Of a stretch of DNA of 7,767 nucleotides, positions 1 through 5,929 are shown piece by piece (within the stretch, counting starts at the first letter, position 1; each line of letters starts with the position of its first letter). This DNA is from an uncultured Holophagaceae bacterium (GTDB lineage: Bacteria > Acidobacteriota > Holophagae > Holophagales > Holophagaceae). The stretch covers positions 1 to 7,767 of the forward strand of contig CAIRAS010000171.1 in the NCBI GenBank assembly GCA_903876615.1. The letters are read 5' to 3'. The notes below the pieces were generated by a model, which worked only from the letters and a program-made list of their open reading frames with translations, searched no databases and had not been told where the DNA came from. A program made the position numbers and the translations under genes.

Positions 1-159
1 CGGGAACACTTCCAGCGCGGCTGCGAGCCCATGACGGTCACGTTCCATGCCGCCGCCGAGAACCTGGAGAAGCACGAGGCCCAGGTCCTCCGCATTCGCC
101 AGAAGGTGGCCGGAGAGGTGGTGGGCGGCTATACCGTGCTGCTGATCAATCGAGGCTGA
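1..159 (+). CDS. C-terminal fragment of an unrecognised protein
   Basis: The frame is open from the first base of the window and stops with TGA at 157-159, giving the last 52 residues of a protein that begins upstream. Visible are a charged, probably helical stretch (AAENLEKHEAQVLRIRQKV) and then a short hydrophobic strand ending YTVLLINRG. Codon use is GC-rich at third positions, like the other genes here. It has no membrane segment, Cys motif or catalytic signature that I recognise, so no function is offered. It converges on the minus-strand acid phosphatase gene, with about 100 bases between the two stops. Confidence 0.6.
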   Translation, partial: REHFQRGCEPMTVTFHAAAENLEKHEAQVLRIRQKVAGEVVGGYTVLLINRG

Positions 160-166
160 GGCCTTG

Positions 167-191
167 CGGCTGCACCTCGCGGACGCAGCCG
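167..191. terminator. Possible bidirectional stem-loop between convergent genes
   Basis: A perfect 7-base inverted repeat, CGGCTGC (167-173) and GCAGCCG (185-191), encloses an 11-base loop. It begins 7 bases after the stop of the upstream + strand gene and lies 72 bases past the stop of the minus-strand phosphatase. Position and strength suit a terminator shared by convergent genes. No T-tract follows on either strand, so a classical intrinsic terminator is not supported. Confidence 0.3.
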
Positions 192-262
192 AGGTGGTTC
201 CAATCCCGGACAGCTGTTCCTTCACCACACCGTGTCAGCGCCCACTCCCAACAGCCCCTCGC

Positions 263-1129
263 TCACTGCGCCAGCGAAGGCCTCACCGCCAGCGCGGCGC
301 TCTCTTGGCTGCAGTCACGGTTGGGCTTCAGGCCTTTGCCCCGGACGACGGCGAGCTCGGCGCGGGCGGCCTCCAGATCGGCGCGGAAGGTGGGCTCGGC
401 GTGCAGGCGGGCCAGGGTGGCAGCAGCCATGGTGCGGCCCTGGAGCACGTCGCTGTGCCAGTGGGCGTTCCCCGCATTGCGGCTCTCGCCGAAGGCCAGG
501 CCGCGCGCCAGGATGGCATCGGTGTGGTCGGGAGAAAGCTCCGAGAGGATCAACGCCCAGCCCCAGCCGGCGGCGGTGTGCCCAGACGGGTAGGAGCCAT
601 CCTTCTCCAGGAAGGCCTGTTCCTGGGGGGTGCAAATGGGGGCCTTGTTCCAGAGAAAGGGACGCGGGCGGTTGTAGTGGTTCTTCGCGGCGTAGGTGGA
701 GAGGCCGAAGTCGGTCAGGGTGCGGCGCAGCAGCCGATACAGCCCCGGTGTCTCCAGCTCGGTGATCGGCGCGTTCAGGGCGCAGGAAAAGGTCGAGGCC
801 GCATGCGGAAAGTGCAGATCGGCGTCGGAGGTGGCCAGCTGCCAGCGCGGGGTGTCACGCAGCGCCAGGCTTCGCCGGCTGATCTCCTCGTCCAACGCGA
901 GGGCCGCGGAACCGGCGGCGGGTGGCGGGGGCAGGAGGGCCAGGCTGTTCGGGAGCTGGTTCGTCGCGAGGTAGCCGGGGAGGAACCCGGGGATGAACGC
1001 GGCGCCTGCGCTGGGCTGGCTCGGGGCCGCGGGCTGGCTCTGTACGATCGGCTTCACGCAGCCGGCCAGCAACCCCACGAGCACGAGGCCGAGCCCCAAT
1101 GCGCCTCGGCTGGAGTGGGACACTTTCAT
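263..1129 (-). CDS. Class A non-specific acid phosphatase, PAP2 superfamily lipoprotein
   Basis: This 288-residue exported phosphomonoesterase probably releases inorganic phosphate from organic phosphate esters in the periplasm or at the outer membrane. The N-terminus is a lipoprotein signal with a textbook lipobox, LAGC, so Cys24 would be the lipidated residue. A Pro/Ala-rich linker (about 30-75) follows. The PAP2 catalytic triplet is complete: K-x6-R-P at Lys149-Pro157, GSYPSGHT at 178-185 (exactly the class A acid phosphatase signature), and SR-x5-H-x3-D at Ser216-Asp227, with His223 as the expected phosphohistidine nucleophile. Length fits the family of about 250-290 residues. The start is fixed by AGGAGG (complement of 1137-1142), 7 bases before the ATG. 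It lies downstream of the glycerophosphodiesterase gene on the same strand, 200 bases away, with a repeat element between. A lipid phosphatase role is possible but less likely given the class A signature. Confidence 0.92.
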   Translation of the reverse strand: MKVSHSSRGALGLGLVLVGLLAGCVKPIVQSQPAAPSQPSAGAAFIPGFLPGYLATNQLPNSLALLPPPPAAGSAALALDEEISRRSLALRDTPRWQLATSDADLHFPHAASTFSCALNAPITELETPGLYRLLRRTLTDFGLSTYAAKNHYNRPRPFLWNKAPICTPQEQAFLEKDGSYPSGHTAAGWGWALILSELSPDHTDAILARGLAFGESRNAGNAHWHSDVLQGRTMAAATLARLHAEPTFRADLEAARAELAVVRGKGLKPNRDCSQESAALAVRPSLAQ

Positions 1130-1192
1130 GGGGGTTCCTCCTGGTGCGTTCAGCTGAGACTCCTAATGATTTTGCATTTAAAGAGCAAGGAT

Positions 1193-1275
1193 CACCACCA
1201 AGACACCAAGACACCAAGAACTGCAAAGGCAAAGAGCTGCTGTCTTTCTTGGTGCCTTGGTGGCGAAGCTTTTTA
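1193..1275. repeat. CACCAAG dyad repeat, copy A
   Basis: Three tandem CACCAAG units with an 8-base period lie in 1195-1220. They face an inverted copy, TTCTTGGTGCCTTGGTGG, at 1246-1263. The arms pair over about 18 bases with one mismatch once one extra unit in the left arm is looped out. A loop of about 25 bases carries a small inner stem, and a T-run (1270-1274) follows on the + strand. The element sits between the end of the phosphodiesterase gene and the start of the acid phosphatase gene. It shares 16 of 17 bases with a stretch at 2772-2788. The likely identity is a non-coding dispersed palindromic (REP/MITE-like) element. It could also affect stability or read-through of the minus-strand transcript. 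Confidence 0.7.
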
Positions 1276-1329
1276 TCTTCATCCGGTGACGATGCGGCAT
1301 CCGGGCCTAGGGTGACAGGACGCCGAGTC

Positions 1330-2541
1330 TCAACGACCCCGGGCCCTCAGGAACGTATCCCGGGCGGCGAGGGCCGTGTCGGTGAAGTCTGAGAACACGC
1401 CATCCACGCCCATGGCGTAGAAGGCGAGGTACTCGTTATTCGGGTCGCCCTGGTAGTCCCGGGCCAGGCGGCGCGACTCGTTGCGGAAGGTGTAGGGATG
1501 GACGAGCAGGCCGGCCCGGTGGGCATCGGCAAGGAGGGTGGTGGCCGGCTGCAGGGTCGCATCGGCTTCATTGATCAGGCCGTCCCCGTTGAGGTCCATC
1601 ACCTTGCCGCCGGCATCGAGGGTGCCCTTGACGGTGACGAGGTAGCGCTTCCAGGGGCCGATGCCATCCGCATAGGTCTTGATCTCGGCCAGGCCTGCGG
1701 GCGTGACCATCGCGCTGAAGAGGCGGTTGTCGCCGGCCCGGGTCCAGTCGTAGGGGCGGTCGTAGGGGGCGGCAAACGTGAGGGCGCCGGTTTTGAGGTC
1801 CACATCGTCGGCATCGATGAGCTGAATCATCTTGGTGTCGAGGCCTTTGGACCGCAGGTACTTGAGGCTGCCTGGCTCAAAGGACTGGACGTAGATCGGT
1901 GCGCTCCGGCTGTTCCAGCCCGCGGCCTTGACCAGGGCGATGAAGGTGTCTTCCAGGGGCAGGCCGAGGTCTCGGTGATAGGTAGGGTTTTTCGTTTCGG
2001 GATAGACCGCGATCGTGCGGCCGGTAGCGGCGCTGCGGGTCTTGACCAGGTCGATGACCTCCTGGAAGGTGACGATCCGGAAGAGCCCGTTGTACTGCTG
2101 CGGGCGCTCCGCATCGGTGGAGATCGCACCCAGCGTCTTGAGCTCGGCCAGGGTGAAGTCGCTGGCGAACCAGCCGGTCTGGGTCTCGCCATCCACCTGG
2201 GTGGTCTTCTTGCGTCCGGCAAACTCCGGGTGCCTGGCCACGTCGGTGCTGATCGCCAGGTTGGGGTCATGTCGGCAGATCAGGGCCCCGTCCCGGGTGG
2301 AGATCAGATCCATCTCCACCACATCGGCACCCAGCTCGATGGCCTTGGCGTAGGCCTCGAGGGTCTCCTCGGGCAGGTAGCCGGAAGCGCCCCGGTGGGC
2401 CACCACAAGGGGGGCTCGGCCCTCGAGGGTCGGCAGCCGGCTGAGCTCGTGGCCACCGCCACAGGCGACTCCCAGCAGAGCGCTGACGCCCAGCATCGCC
2501 GCCGCGAGTTGGAGGGAGAACCGATGATGGCGACGAGGCAT
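1330..2541 (-). CDS. glpQ: Glycerophosphodiester phosphodiesterase, exported lipoprotein (GDPD/GlpQ family)
   Basis: This 403-residue enzyme is expected to hydrolyse glycerophosphodiesters to glycerol-3-phosphate plus an alcohol in the cell envelope. The signal peptide ends ALLGVAC, with Cys27 followed by GGG, suggesting a lipoprotein, although the lipobox is not ideal. Core GDPD motifs are present: HRGASGYLPEET (His49 and Arg50), the metal ligands in EMD (Glu76, Asp78), the second catalytic His91 in RHDPN, PETK at 181-184, and VQSFEP around Gln219. The C-terminal AGLLVHPYTFRNE and GVDGVFSDF stretches are typical of the periplasmic branch. An unusual insert at 316-327, DLNGDGLINEAD, has EF-hand/dockerin-like spacing and probably binds calcium. 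A Shine-Dalgarno GAGGGG (complement of 2552-2557) lies 10 bases before the ATG. The gene is divergent from the Cache-channel gene and upstream of the acid phosphatase on the same strand. The family is certain; the symbol is by analogy. Confidence 0.93.
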   Translation of the reverse strand: MPRRHHRFSLQLAAAMLGVSALLGVACGGGHELSRLPTLEGRAPLVVAHRGASGYLPEETLEAYAKAIELGADVVEMDLISTRDGALICRHDPNLAISTDVARHPEFAGRKKTTQVDGETQTGWFASDFTLAELKTLGAISTDAERPQQYNGLFRIVTFQEVIDLVKTRSAATGRTIAVYPETKNPTYHRDLGLPLEDTFIALVKAAGWNSRSAPIYVQSFEPGSLKYLRSKGLDTKMIQLIDADDVDLKTGALTFAAPYDRPYDWTRAGDNRLFSAMVTPAGLAEIKTYADGIGPWKRYLVTVKGTLDAGGKVMDLNGDGLINEADATLQPATTLLADAHRAGLLVHPYTFRNESRRLARDYQGDPNNEYLAFYAMGVDGVFSDFTDTALAARDTFLRARGR

Positions 2542-2670
2542 GGTGCTGTTTCCCCTCAGGCTAGATCAAGGGTACCTGCTTATCTGCCACGCTCAGCATC
2601 CTCACCCTCCGGATCCCCAGCCAAACCCAGGATCACGCCGATGTGCGCCGATCCTCCACGTCTGCAATAG

Positions 2671-2699
2671 GTTGATGGAATCAACATCCGCCATTCCAT
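2671..2699. promoter_or_regulatory. Overlapping inverted repeats, candidate operator
   Basis: GTTGAT-GGA-ATCAAC (2671-2685) is a perfect 6-base-arm dyad. Overlapping it, ATGGAAT (2675-2681) and ATTCCAT (2693-2699) form a perfect 7-base-arm dyad with an 11-base gap, close to one helical turn from arm to arm. Such an arrangement between divergent genes is typical of a regulator binding site. No regulator gene is in the window, so the binding protein is unknown. Confidence 0.35.
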
Positions 2700-2767
2700 T
2701 TCAGCCCACCCAATGGGGTTTTGATCCGCTTTGGTCTTTGATCGCGATTTGACTTCAGCACGTAAGG

Positions 2768-2836
2768 CGCCCCACCAAGACCCCAAGAACACCCTGGGCA
2801 GGGCCAGGGTGTTGGCTCTTCGCTTCTGGACTTTGG
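2768..2836. repeat. CACCAAG dyad repeat, degenerate copy B
   Basis: CCACCAAGACCCCAAGA (2772-2788) matches copy A (1195-1211) at 16 of 17 bases. Inside it lies a perfect 10-base inverted repeat, AACACCCTGG (2788-2797) and CCAGGGTGTT (2804-2813), with a 6-base loop. The outer right arm, TTCTGGACTTTGGGGG, is only a weak complement of the left arm, so this copy has decayed or been partly replaced. It lies just upstream of the Cache-channel promoter. It is why the + frame looks open upstream of the real start. Confidence 0.55.
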
Positions 2837-2848
2837 GGGACCTCTGCC

Positions 2849-2878
2849 TAGACCGGGCCTGCTTTTCTAAGATATTAT
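2849..2878 (+). promoter_or_regulatory. Candidate sigma-70-type promoter for the Cache-channel gene
   Basis: TAGACC (2849-2854, 4 of 6 to the -35 consensus) and TATTAT (2873-2878, 5 of 6 to the -10 consensus) are separated by 18 bases. This AT-rich patch stands out in a GC-rich region. Transcription would start near 2885, leaving a leader of only about 10 bases before the ATG at 2896. That would cut into the ribosome binding site, so a slightly different start point is possible. Confidence 0.35.
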
Positions 2879-2884
2879 CTGGAC

Positions 2885-2888
2885 GAGG
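2885..2888 (+). promoter_or_regulatory. Ribosome binding site that fixes the Cache-channel start
   Basis: GAGG, within GGACGAGG, ends 7 bases before the ATG at 2896. The alternative in-frame ATG at 2731 has no comparable site, and its extra 55 codons would translate repeat copy B and the promoter. Confidence 0.5.
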
Positions 2889-2895
2889 CTTAGTA

Positions 2896-5052
2896 ATGGA
2901 TCGCCAAGACGTAGACGCAGCCCTCCCCGCAGTCGGTCCCCTGGCCCATACGGTCCGCACGCTGCTTCGCGTCGGGCTTGTCCTCAGTTTTTTGCTGGGG
3001 GTTGGTTGGGCGATTCAGCACTGGACCTACCAGCGCGCCACGATCTCAGCGTCCCGAAATCAGCTGGTCGCTGCCACGACGGCGGGCACGGCTGCCATCG
3101 ACAAGATCACGCGCCATGCCATGGCCGAGGTGGACACCATCGTCCGCGAGCTGGACGCTGGCACGCTGGACCGGACCAGCGCCCTGGCGCGCCTGCGCGC
3201 AGGGATGGAGGCGAATCCTGACTTTTTCGGAATGTCGCTGACCTACCGTCCCTTTGGTTGGGCCCCCCACCAGCGGCTGTACTCAGCTTATTACCCCAGG
3301 AAGAATGGAGACGTCACCTTCGTCCGGTTGGACGAAGCCTATGACTACACGCGGCCCGAGTTTGAGTGGTACGGCTGCGCCATGGCCAACGGTCCCCTCT
3401 GGACGCGGCCCTACTTCGACGAAGCCGCCGCGACGACCATGATCACCTACTCCCGCCCCTTCTGCGGCCCAGCGGGCGATCCCAAGGCGCCGCTGGGGGT
3501 CGTCACCCTGGACATCTCCATGGACGGGATCCGGAAAATCATTGAAGCCCTGGACCTGGGCCAGAGCGGCTTTGGCGCGCTGGTCGCCGCGGATGGCACC
3601 TACCTCTATCACCCTGAGACGGACTTCGTGCAGGGACACAAGACGCTGCAGGGCCTGGCGGACGAGCTCAACGACCCCGACCGCCTGCGATTGGCCGCGG
3701 CGGCCCGCAAGGGTGAAGCAGGCATCATCAATCATCGGAGCCTGAGCACCGGCCTGCCTTCCTGGATCATCTTCGCGCCCGTGTCGTCCACGGGCTGGTC
3801 GCTCGAAAACACCTTCATCAAGGATGACGTGCCGATCCGTCCCGAGGTCATGAAGCAGCAGCAGATCCGGGTCCTGCTGGCGGGGCTCGTGTTCCTGCTG
3901 TGTGCCGCAGGCCTGCTCCTGGGTGTCTGCCACGGTGCCAACCGCCCGCTCTGGGGCATGTCCATCGTTTCCGCCCTGCTGTTCCTGGCGGCCATCGGGT
4001 GCATCCTGTCGATCTCGCTGCGCTTCGACCGGGCCCAGAAGGCCGGGGGAATCCCCATTGGCGATCGAGCCACCCTGAACGCCGTCACGGGCGCCTACAC
4101 CCGCGCCTGCGAGCTCCGCCACACGGAGCCCCCAGTCTACATTCCGACGGGCCTCTACCTGGAGTCCGCCACCTTCCTGTCAGCCAACGACCTCATGGTG
4201 TCGGGCTATGTCTGGCAGAAGTACCAGCTCGGCACCCAGGACCACCTCTTCCGCGGGTTTACGCTGGCCGATGCCACGAGCCTGGAGAGCACCGAGAACT
4301 ACCGGGAGAAGCGGAACGGATTCGAGTTCGTCCGCTGGCACTTCCGGGCCACGGTGCGGCAGCACCTGGATAGCGCGCGCTATCCCATCGAGACCGAGCA
4401 GATCGAGCTCCGCATCCTCCACAAGCAGCTGAACCACAACACGGTGCTGGTGCCCGATCTGGGTGCCTACCGGTTCGCCAATCCGACCTCGCTACCAGGC
4501 CTAGCGAAGGACCTGAAGCTGCCTGGATGGCAGCTGAAGGCCAGTGCCTTCGAGTTCCGGAAGCTGAAGTTCGATACGAACTTCGGGGTGGACCGCGCCT
4601 TCGCCAAAGAGGACCTGCCATCCCTGTTTTTCGGTGTGACCATCCGTCGCAACATCGTGGACGCCTGCCTGTCCAACCTGCTGCCGCTGGGGGTCGTCAC
4701 CTTTCTGCTGTTCATCCTGGTCATGATCGCGAGCCGGGACGCGCGTCTCGTCGGCTTCACGCAGGCTGGCGTCGGCCGCGTCCTCAACATCTGCGCCGCC
4801 ATGCTCTTCGTCATCGCGTTCCGGCACGTGGACATCCGGAGCCGGATCGCCTCCGGCGAGATCTTCTACCTGGAATACATCTACTTCCTGGAGTACTTCG
4901 CCATCCTCTGGGTCTCGGTCAATGCGGTGCTCTATGCCACCACCGACCGGTTTCCCTTGATCCACTACCGGGACAACTTCATCGCCAAGGTCCTGTTCTG
5001 GCCCGTCCTGCTCGGGGCCCTCTTTGTCGTCACGCTGGCGGTCTTCTACTGA
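2896..5052 (+). CDS. Cache-domain-fused pentameric ligand-gated ion channel homologue
   Basis: This 718-residue inner-membrane protein is probably a ligand-gated ion channel with an added sensor. Order: helix 22-42; periplasmic dCache domain about 45-310, with YDYTRPEFEWY at 149-159, PLWTRPYFDE at 167-176 and ADGTYLYHP at 232-240; helix 324-346; helix 353-374; beta-rich extracellular domain about 385-585; M1 587-612; M2 624-645; M3 656-681; M4 696-717. Channel hallmarks, compared from memory with GLIC: VYIPTGLYLES (414-424), YVWQKY (438-443), RYPIETEQIELRI (495-507) against the Pro-loop RYPFDSQTLHIYL, GWQLKASAF (544-552) against GWDIESF, the RR-N-LLPL run entering M1, a short M3-M4 loop and an FWPVLL-type M4. 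No Cys pair flanks the loop, as in prokaryotic members. The topology is self-consistent: Cache and channel domain outside, very short loops inside. The ligand and ion are unknown. No kinase, phosphatase or methyl-accepting domain is present. The family call rests on pattern comparison, not a search. Confidence 0.8.
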   Translation: MDRQDVDAALPAVGPLAHTVRTLLRVGLVLSFLLGVGWAIQHWTYQRATISASRNQLVAATTAGTAAIDKITRHAMAEVDTIVRELDAGTLDRTSALARLRAGMEANPDFFGMSLTYRPFGWAPHQRLYSAYYPRKNGDVTFVRLDEAYDYTRPEFEWYGCAMANGPLWTRPYFDEAAATTMITYSRPFCGPAGDPKAPLGVVTLDISMDGIRKIIEALDLGQSGFGALVAADGTYLYHPETDFVQGHKTLQGLADELNDPDRLRLAAAARKGEAGIINHRSLSTGLPSWIIFAPVSSTGWSLENTFIKDDVPIRPEVMKQQQIRVLLAGLVFLLCAAGLLLGVCHGANRPLWGMSIVSALLFLAAIGCILSISLRFDRAQKAGGIPIGDRATLNAVTGAYTRACELRHTEPPVYIPTGLYLESATFLSANDLMVSGYVWQKYQLGTQDHLFRGFTLADATSLESTENYREKRNGFEFVRWHFRATVRQHLDSARYPIETEQIELRILHKQLNHNTVLVPDLGAYRFANPTSLPGLAKDLKLPGWQLKASAFEFRKLKFDTNFGVDRAFAKEDLPSLFFGVTIRRNIVDACLSNLLPLGVVTFLLFILVMIASRDARLVGFTQAGVGRVLNICAAMLFVIAFRHVDIRSRIASGEIFYLEYIYFLEYFAILWVSVNAVLYATTDRFPLIHYRDNFIAKVLFWPVLLGALFVVTLAVFY

Positions 5053-5128
5053 TCCGCCACCCGGAATGCCGCCTTGAACAAACCTATTCAAGGCTCTCTT
5101 CAACAAACAGCTGTGGTCCGTTCCCGGG

Positions 5129-5929
5129 ATGAGTCCAATGAGCCTGAACAAGCGCATTCAAATTCTGCTGGCCTTCCTGGTGGGAGTCCCCTTCCTGCTG
5201 CTGCTCTTCGAGAGCTACCGCAATGGCCGGGCCTCCCTCCTGCAGCAGATGCGGAGCGACGCCGTCCACACCGCCCAGTTCCAGTCCGCCCTGGTCAACG
5301 ATCTCTTTTCCCTACCCCGCCAGACCGCCAAAGACCTTGCGCGCATCCTGGCCGTGGATGAAAAGCTGAGCCAGGAGACCGTGAAAACCTTGCTGCGGCG
5401 GACCCTCCAGGAAACAAAGGAGACCGAGGGCTTCAGCGTCGCCCTGTTCGACGGACGCGGGCCCGGCCGGCCCTTCATCCCCTACGTCTGCTGGAAGAAC
5501 GGCAAGGTCGAAGAGATGTTCCTGGAGGCGGAGGCTTACGGCTACCTGAAGCAGCCCTGGGCCACCCCCGCCGGCCTGAGGCGTGCCGAACACCGAGACG
5601 AAGTCACCCACGGCCAGGTCCGCAAAGCTGAGGGGGGTGAAGACCTCCCCGGAGGCCTCCTGTTCCAGCAGGGTCAGGGTGTTCACCGTAACGACCGTGT
5701 CGAGCACCTTGAAGGTGGCCGCGGTAGCGTCCAGCGAGGTGATGAGCCCCTTGAGCTCGGTGCGGAGGTCTGCCGACTGGAGCGTGATGCCCTGGCCCTC
5801 CCGGATGCCCTGCCCCACCAGGACCACCCCGGGCTGCAGGTGCGTGGCTGCGACGGGCGCGCCGTTGAGGGTGATGGGGGCGCCGGCCACCTGGAGGGGC
5901 TGCTGGTTGAACTGCGGGGCGCTCGCTGA
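5129..5929 (+). CDS. Truncated Cache-type membrane sensor (native part ends near 5560)
   Basis: Only the first 140-odd residues look native. Counting from the alternative ATG at 5138: MSLNKRIQ, one membrane helix (about 9-26), a helical stretch and the first half of a periplasmic dCache domain ending PFIPYVCWKNGKV and YGYLKQPW (141). This resembles the input region of RsbU/SpoIIE-type phosphatases or chemoreceptors, which continue with more Cache, a second helix and an output domain. Here everything after Trp (5558-5560) is antisense to a minus-strand lipoprotein gene, so the open frame to 5929 is chimeric and the output domain is lost. The start is uncertain: ATGs at 5129 and 5138 are both possible and neither has a strong ribosome binding site. 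It lies 76 bases after the Cache-channel stop on the same strand, possibly co-transcribed. Probably a non-functional remnant. Confidence 0.6.
   Translation: MSPMSLNKRIQILLAFLVGVPFLLLLFESYRNGRASLLQQMRSDAVHTAQFQSALVNDLFSLPRQTAKDLARILAVDEKLSQETVKTLLRRTLQETKETEGFSVALFDGRGPGRPFIPYVCWKNGKVEEMFLEAEAYGYLKQPWATPAGLRRAEHRDEVTHGQVRKAEGGEDLPGGLLFQQGQGVHRNDRVEHLEGGRGSVQRGDEPLELGAEVCRLERDALALPDALPHQDHPGLQVRGCDGRAVEGDGGAGHLEGLLVELRGAR

Larger units (their letters stand above)
2542..2895. other. Divergent intergenic region, 354 bases
   Basis: This stretch separates the minus-strand phosphodiesterase gene from the + strand Cache-channel gene. It must hold both promoters. From left to right it contains the phosphodiesterase ribosome binding site, overlapping perfect inverted repeats at 2671-2699, two TTTGATC direct repeats (2720-2726, 2737-2743), the 8-base palindrome ATCGCGAT (2741-2748), repeat copy B (2768-2836) and a candidate promoter (2849-2878). 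No protein-coding signal is seen. The + frame stays open here from 2731, but it translates the repeat. Confidence 0.7.

Noticed and set aside
1193..1275. CRISPR-like array from the repeated CACCAAG units
   Set aside because: Units are 8 bases with no unique spacers, only three in tandem, and they face an inverted arm. This is a palindromic repeat, not an array.
1246..1275. Intrinsic terminator formed by repeat copy A and its T-run
   Set aside because: The T-run follows the stem on the + strand, where no gene ends nearby. Both flanking genes are on the minus strand, which lacks a matching T-tract.
164..1315. Long + strand open frame (383 codons) opposite the acid phosphatase
   Set aside because: Antisense of a gene carrying all three PAP2 motifs and a lipobox. 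Its Gly/Arg-rich translation shows no family features, and its end reads through repeat copy A.
1498..2670. Long + strand open frame (390 codons) opposite the phosphodiesterase
   Set aside because: It is the antisense of a gene with complete GDPD motifs. Its product is Gly/Val/Asp-rich with no recognisable domain, as expected from GC-rich antisense reading.
2731..2895. Upstream in-frame extension of the Cache-channel protein by 55 residues
   Set aside because: It translates repeat copy B and the likely promoter, has no ribosome binding site, and would place a non-signal-like stretch before the first membrane helix.
4081..5052. C-terminal half of the Cache-channel read as a generic multi-pass protein with a separate signalling output
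   Set aside because: The order of the Pro-loop strand, GW motif, basic pre-M1 strand and four helices with short loops fits the pLGIC layout much better than any kinase, cyclase or transporter pattern.
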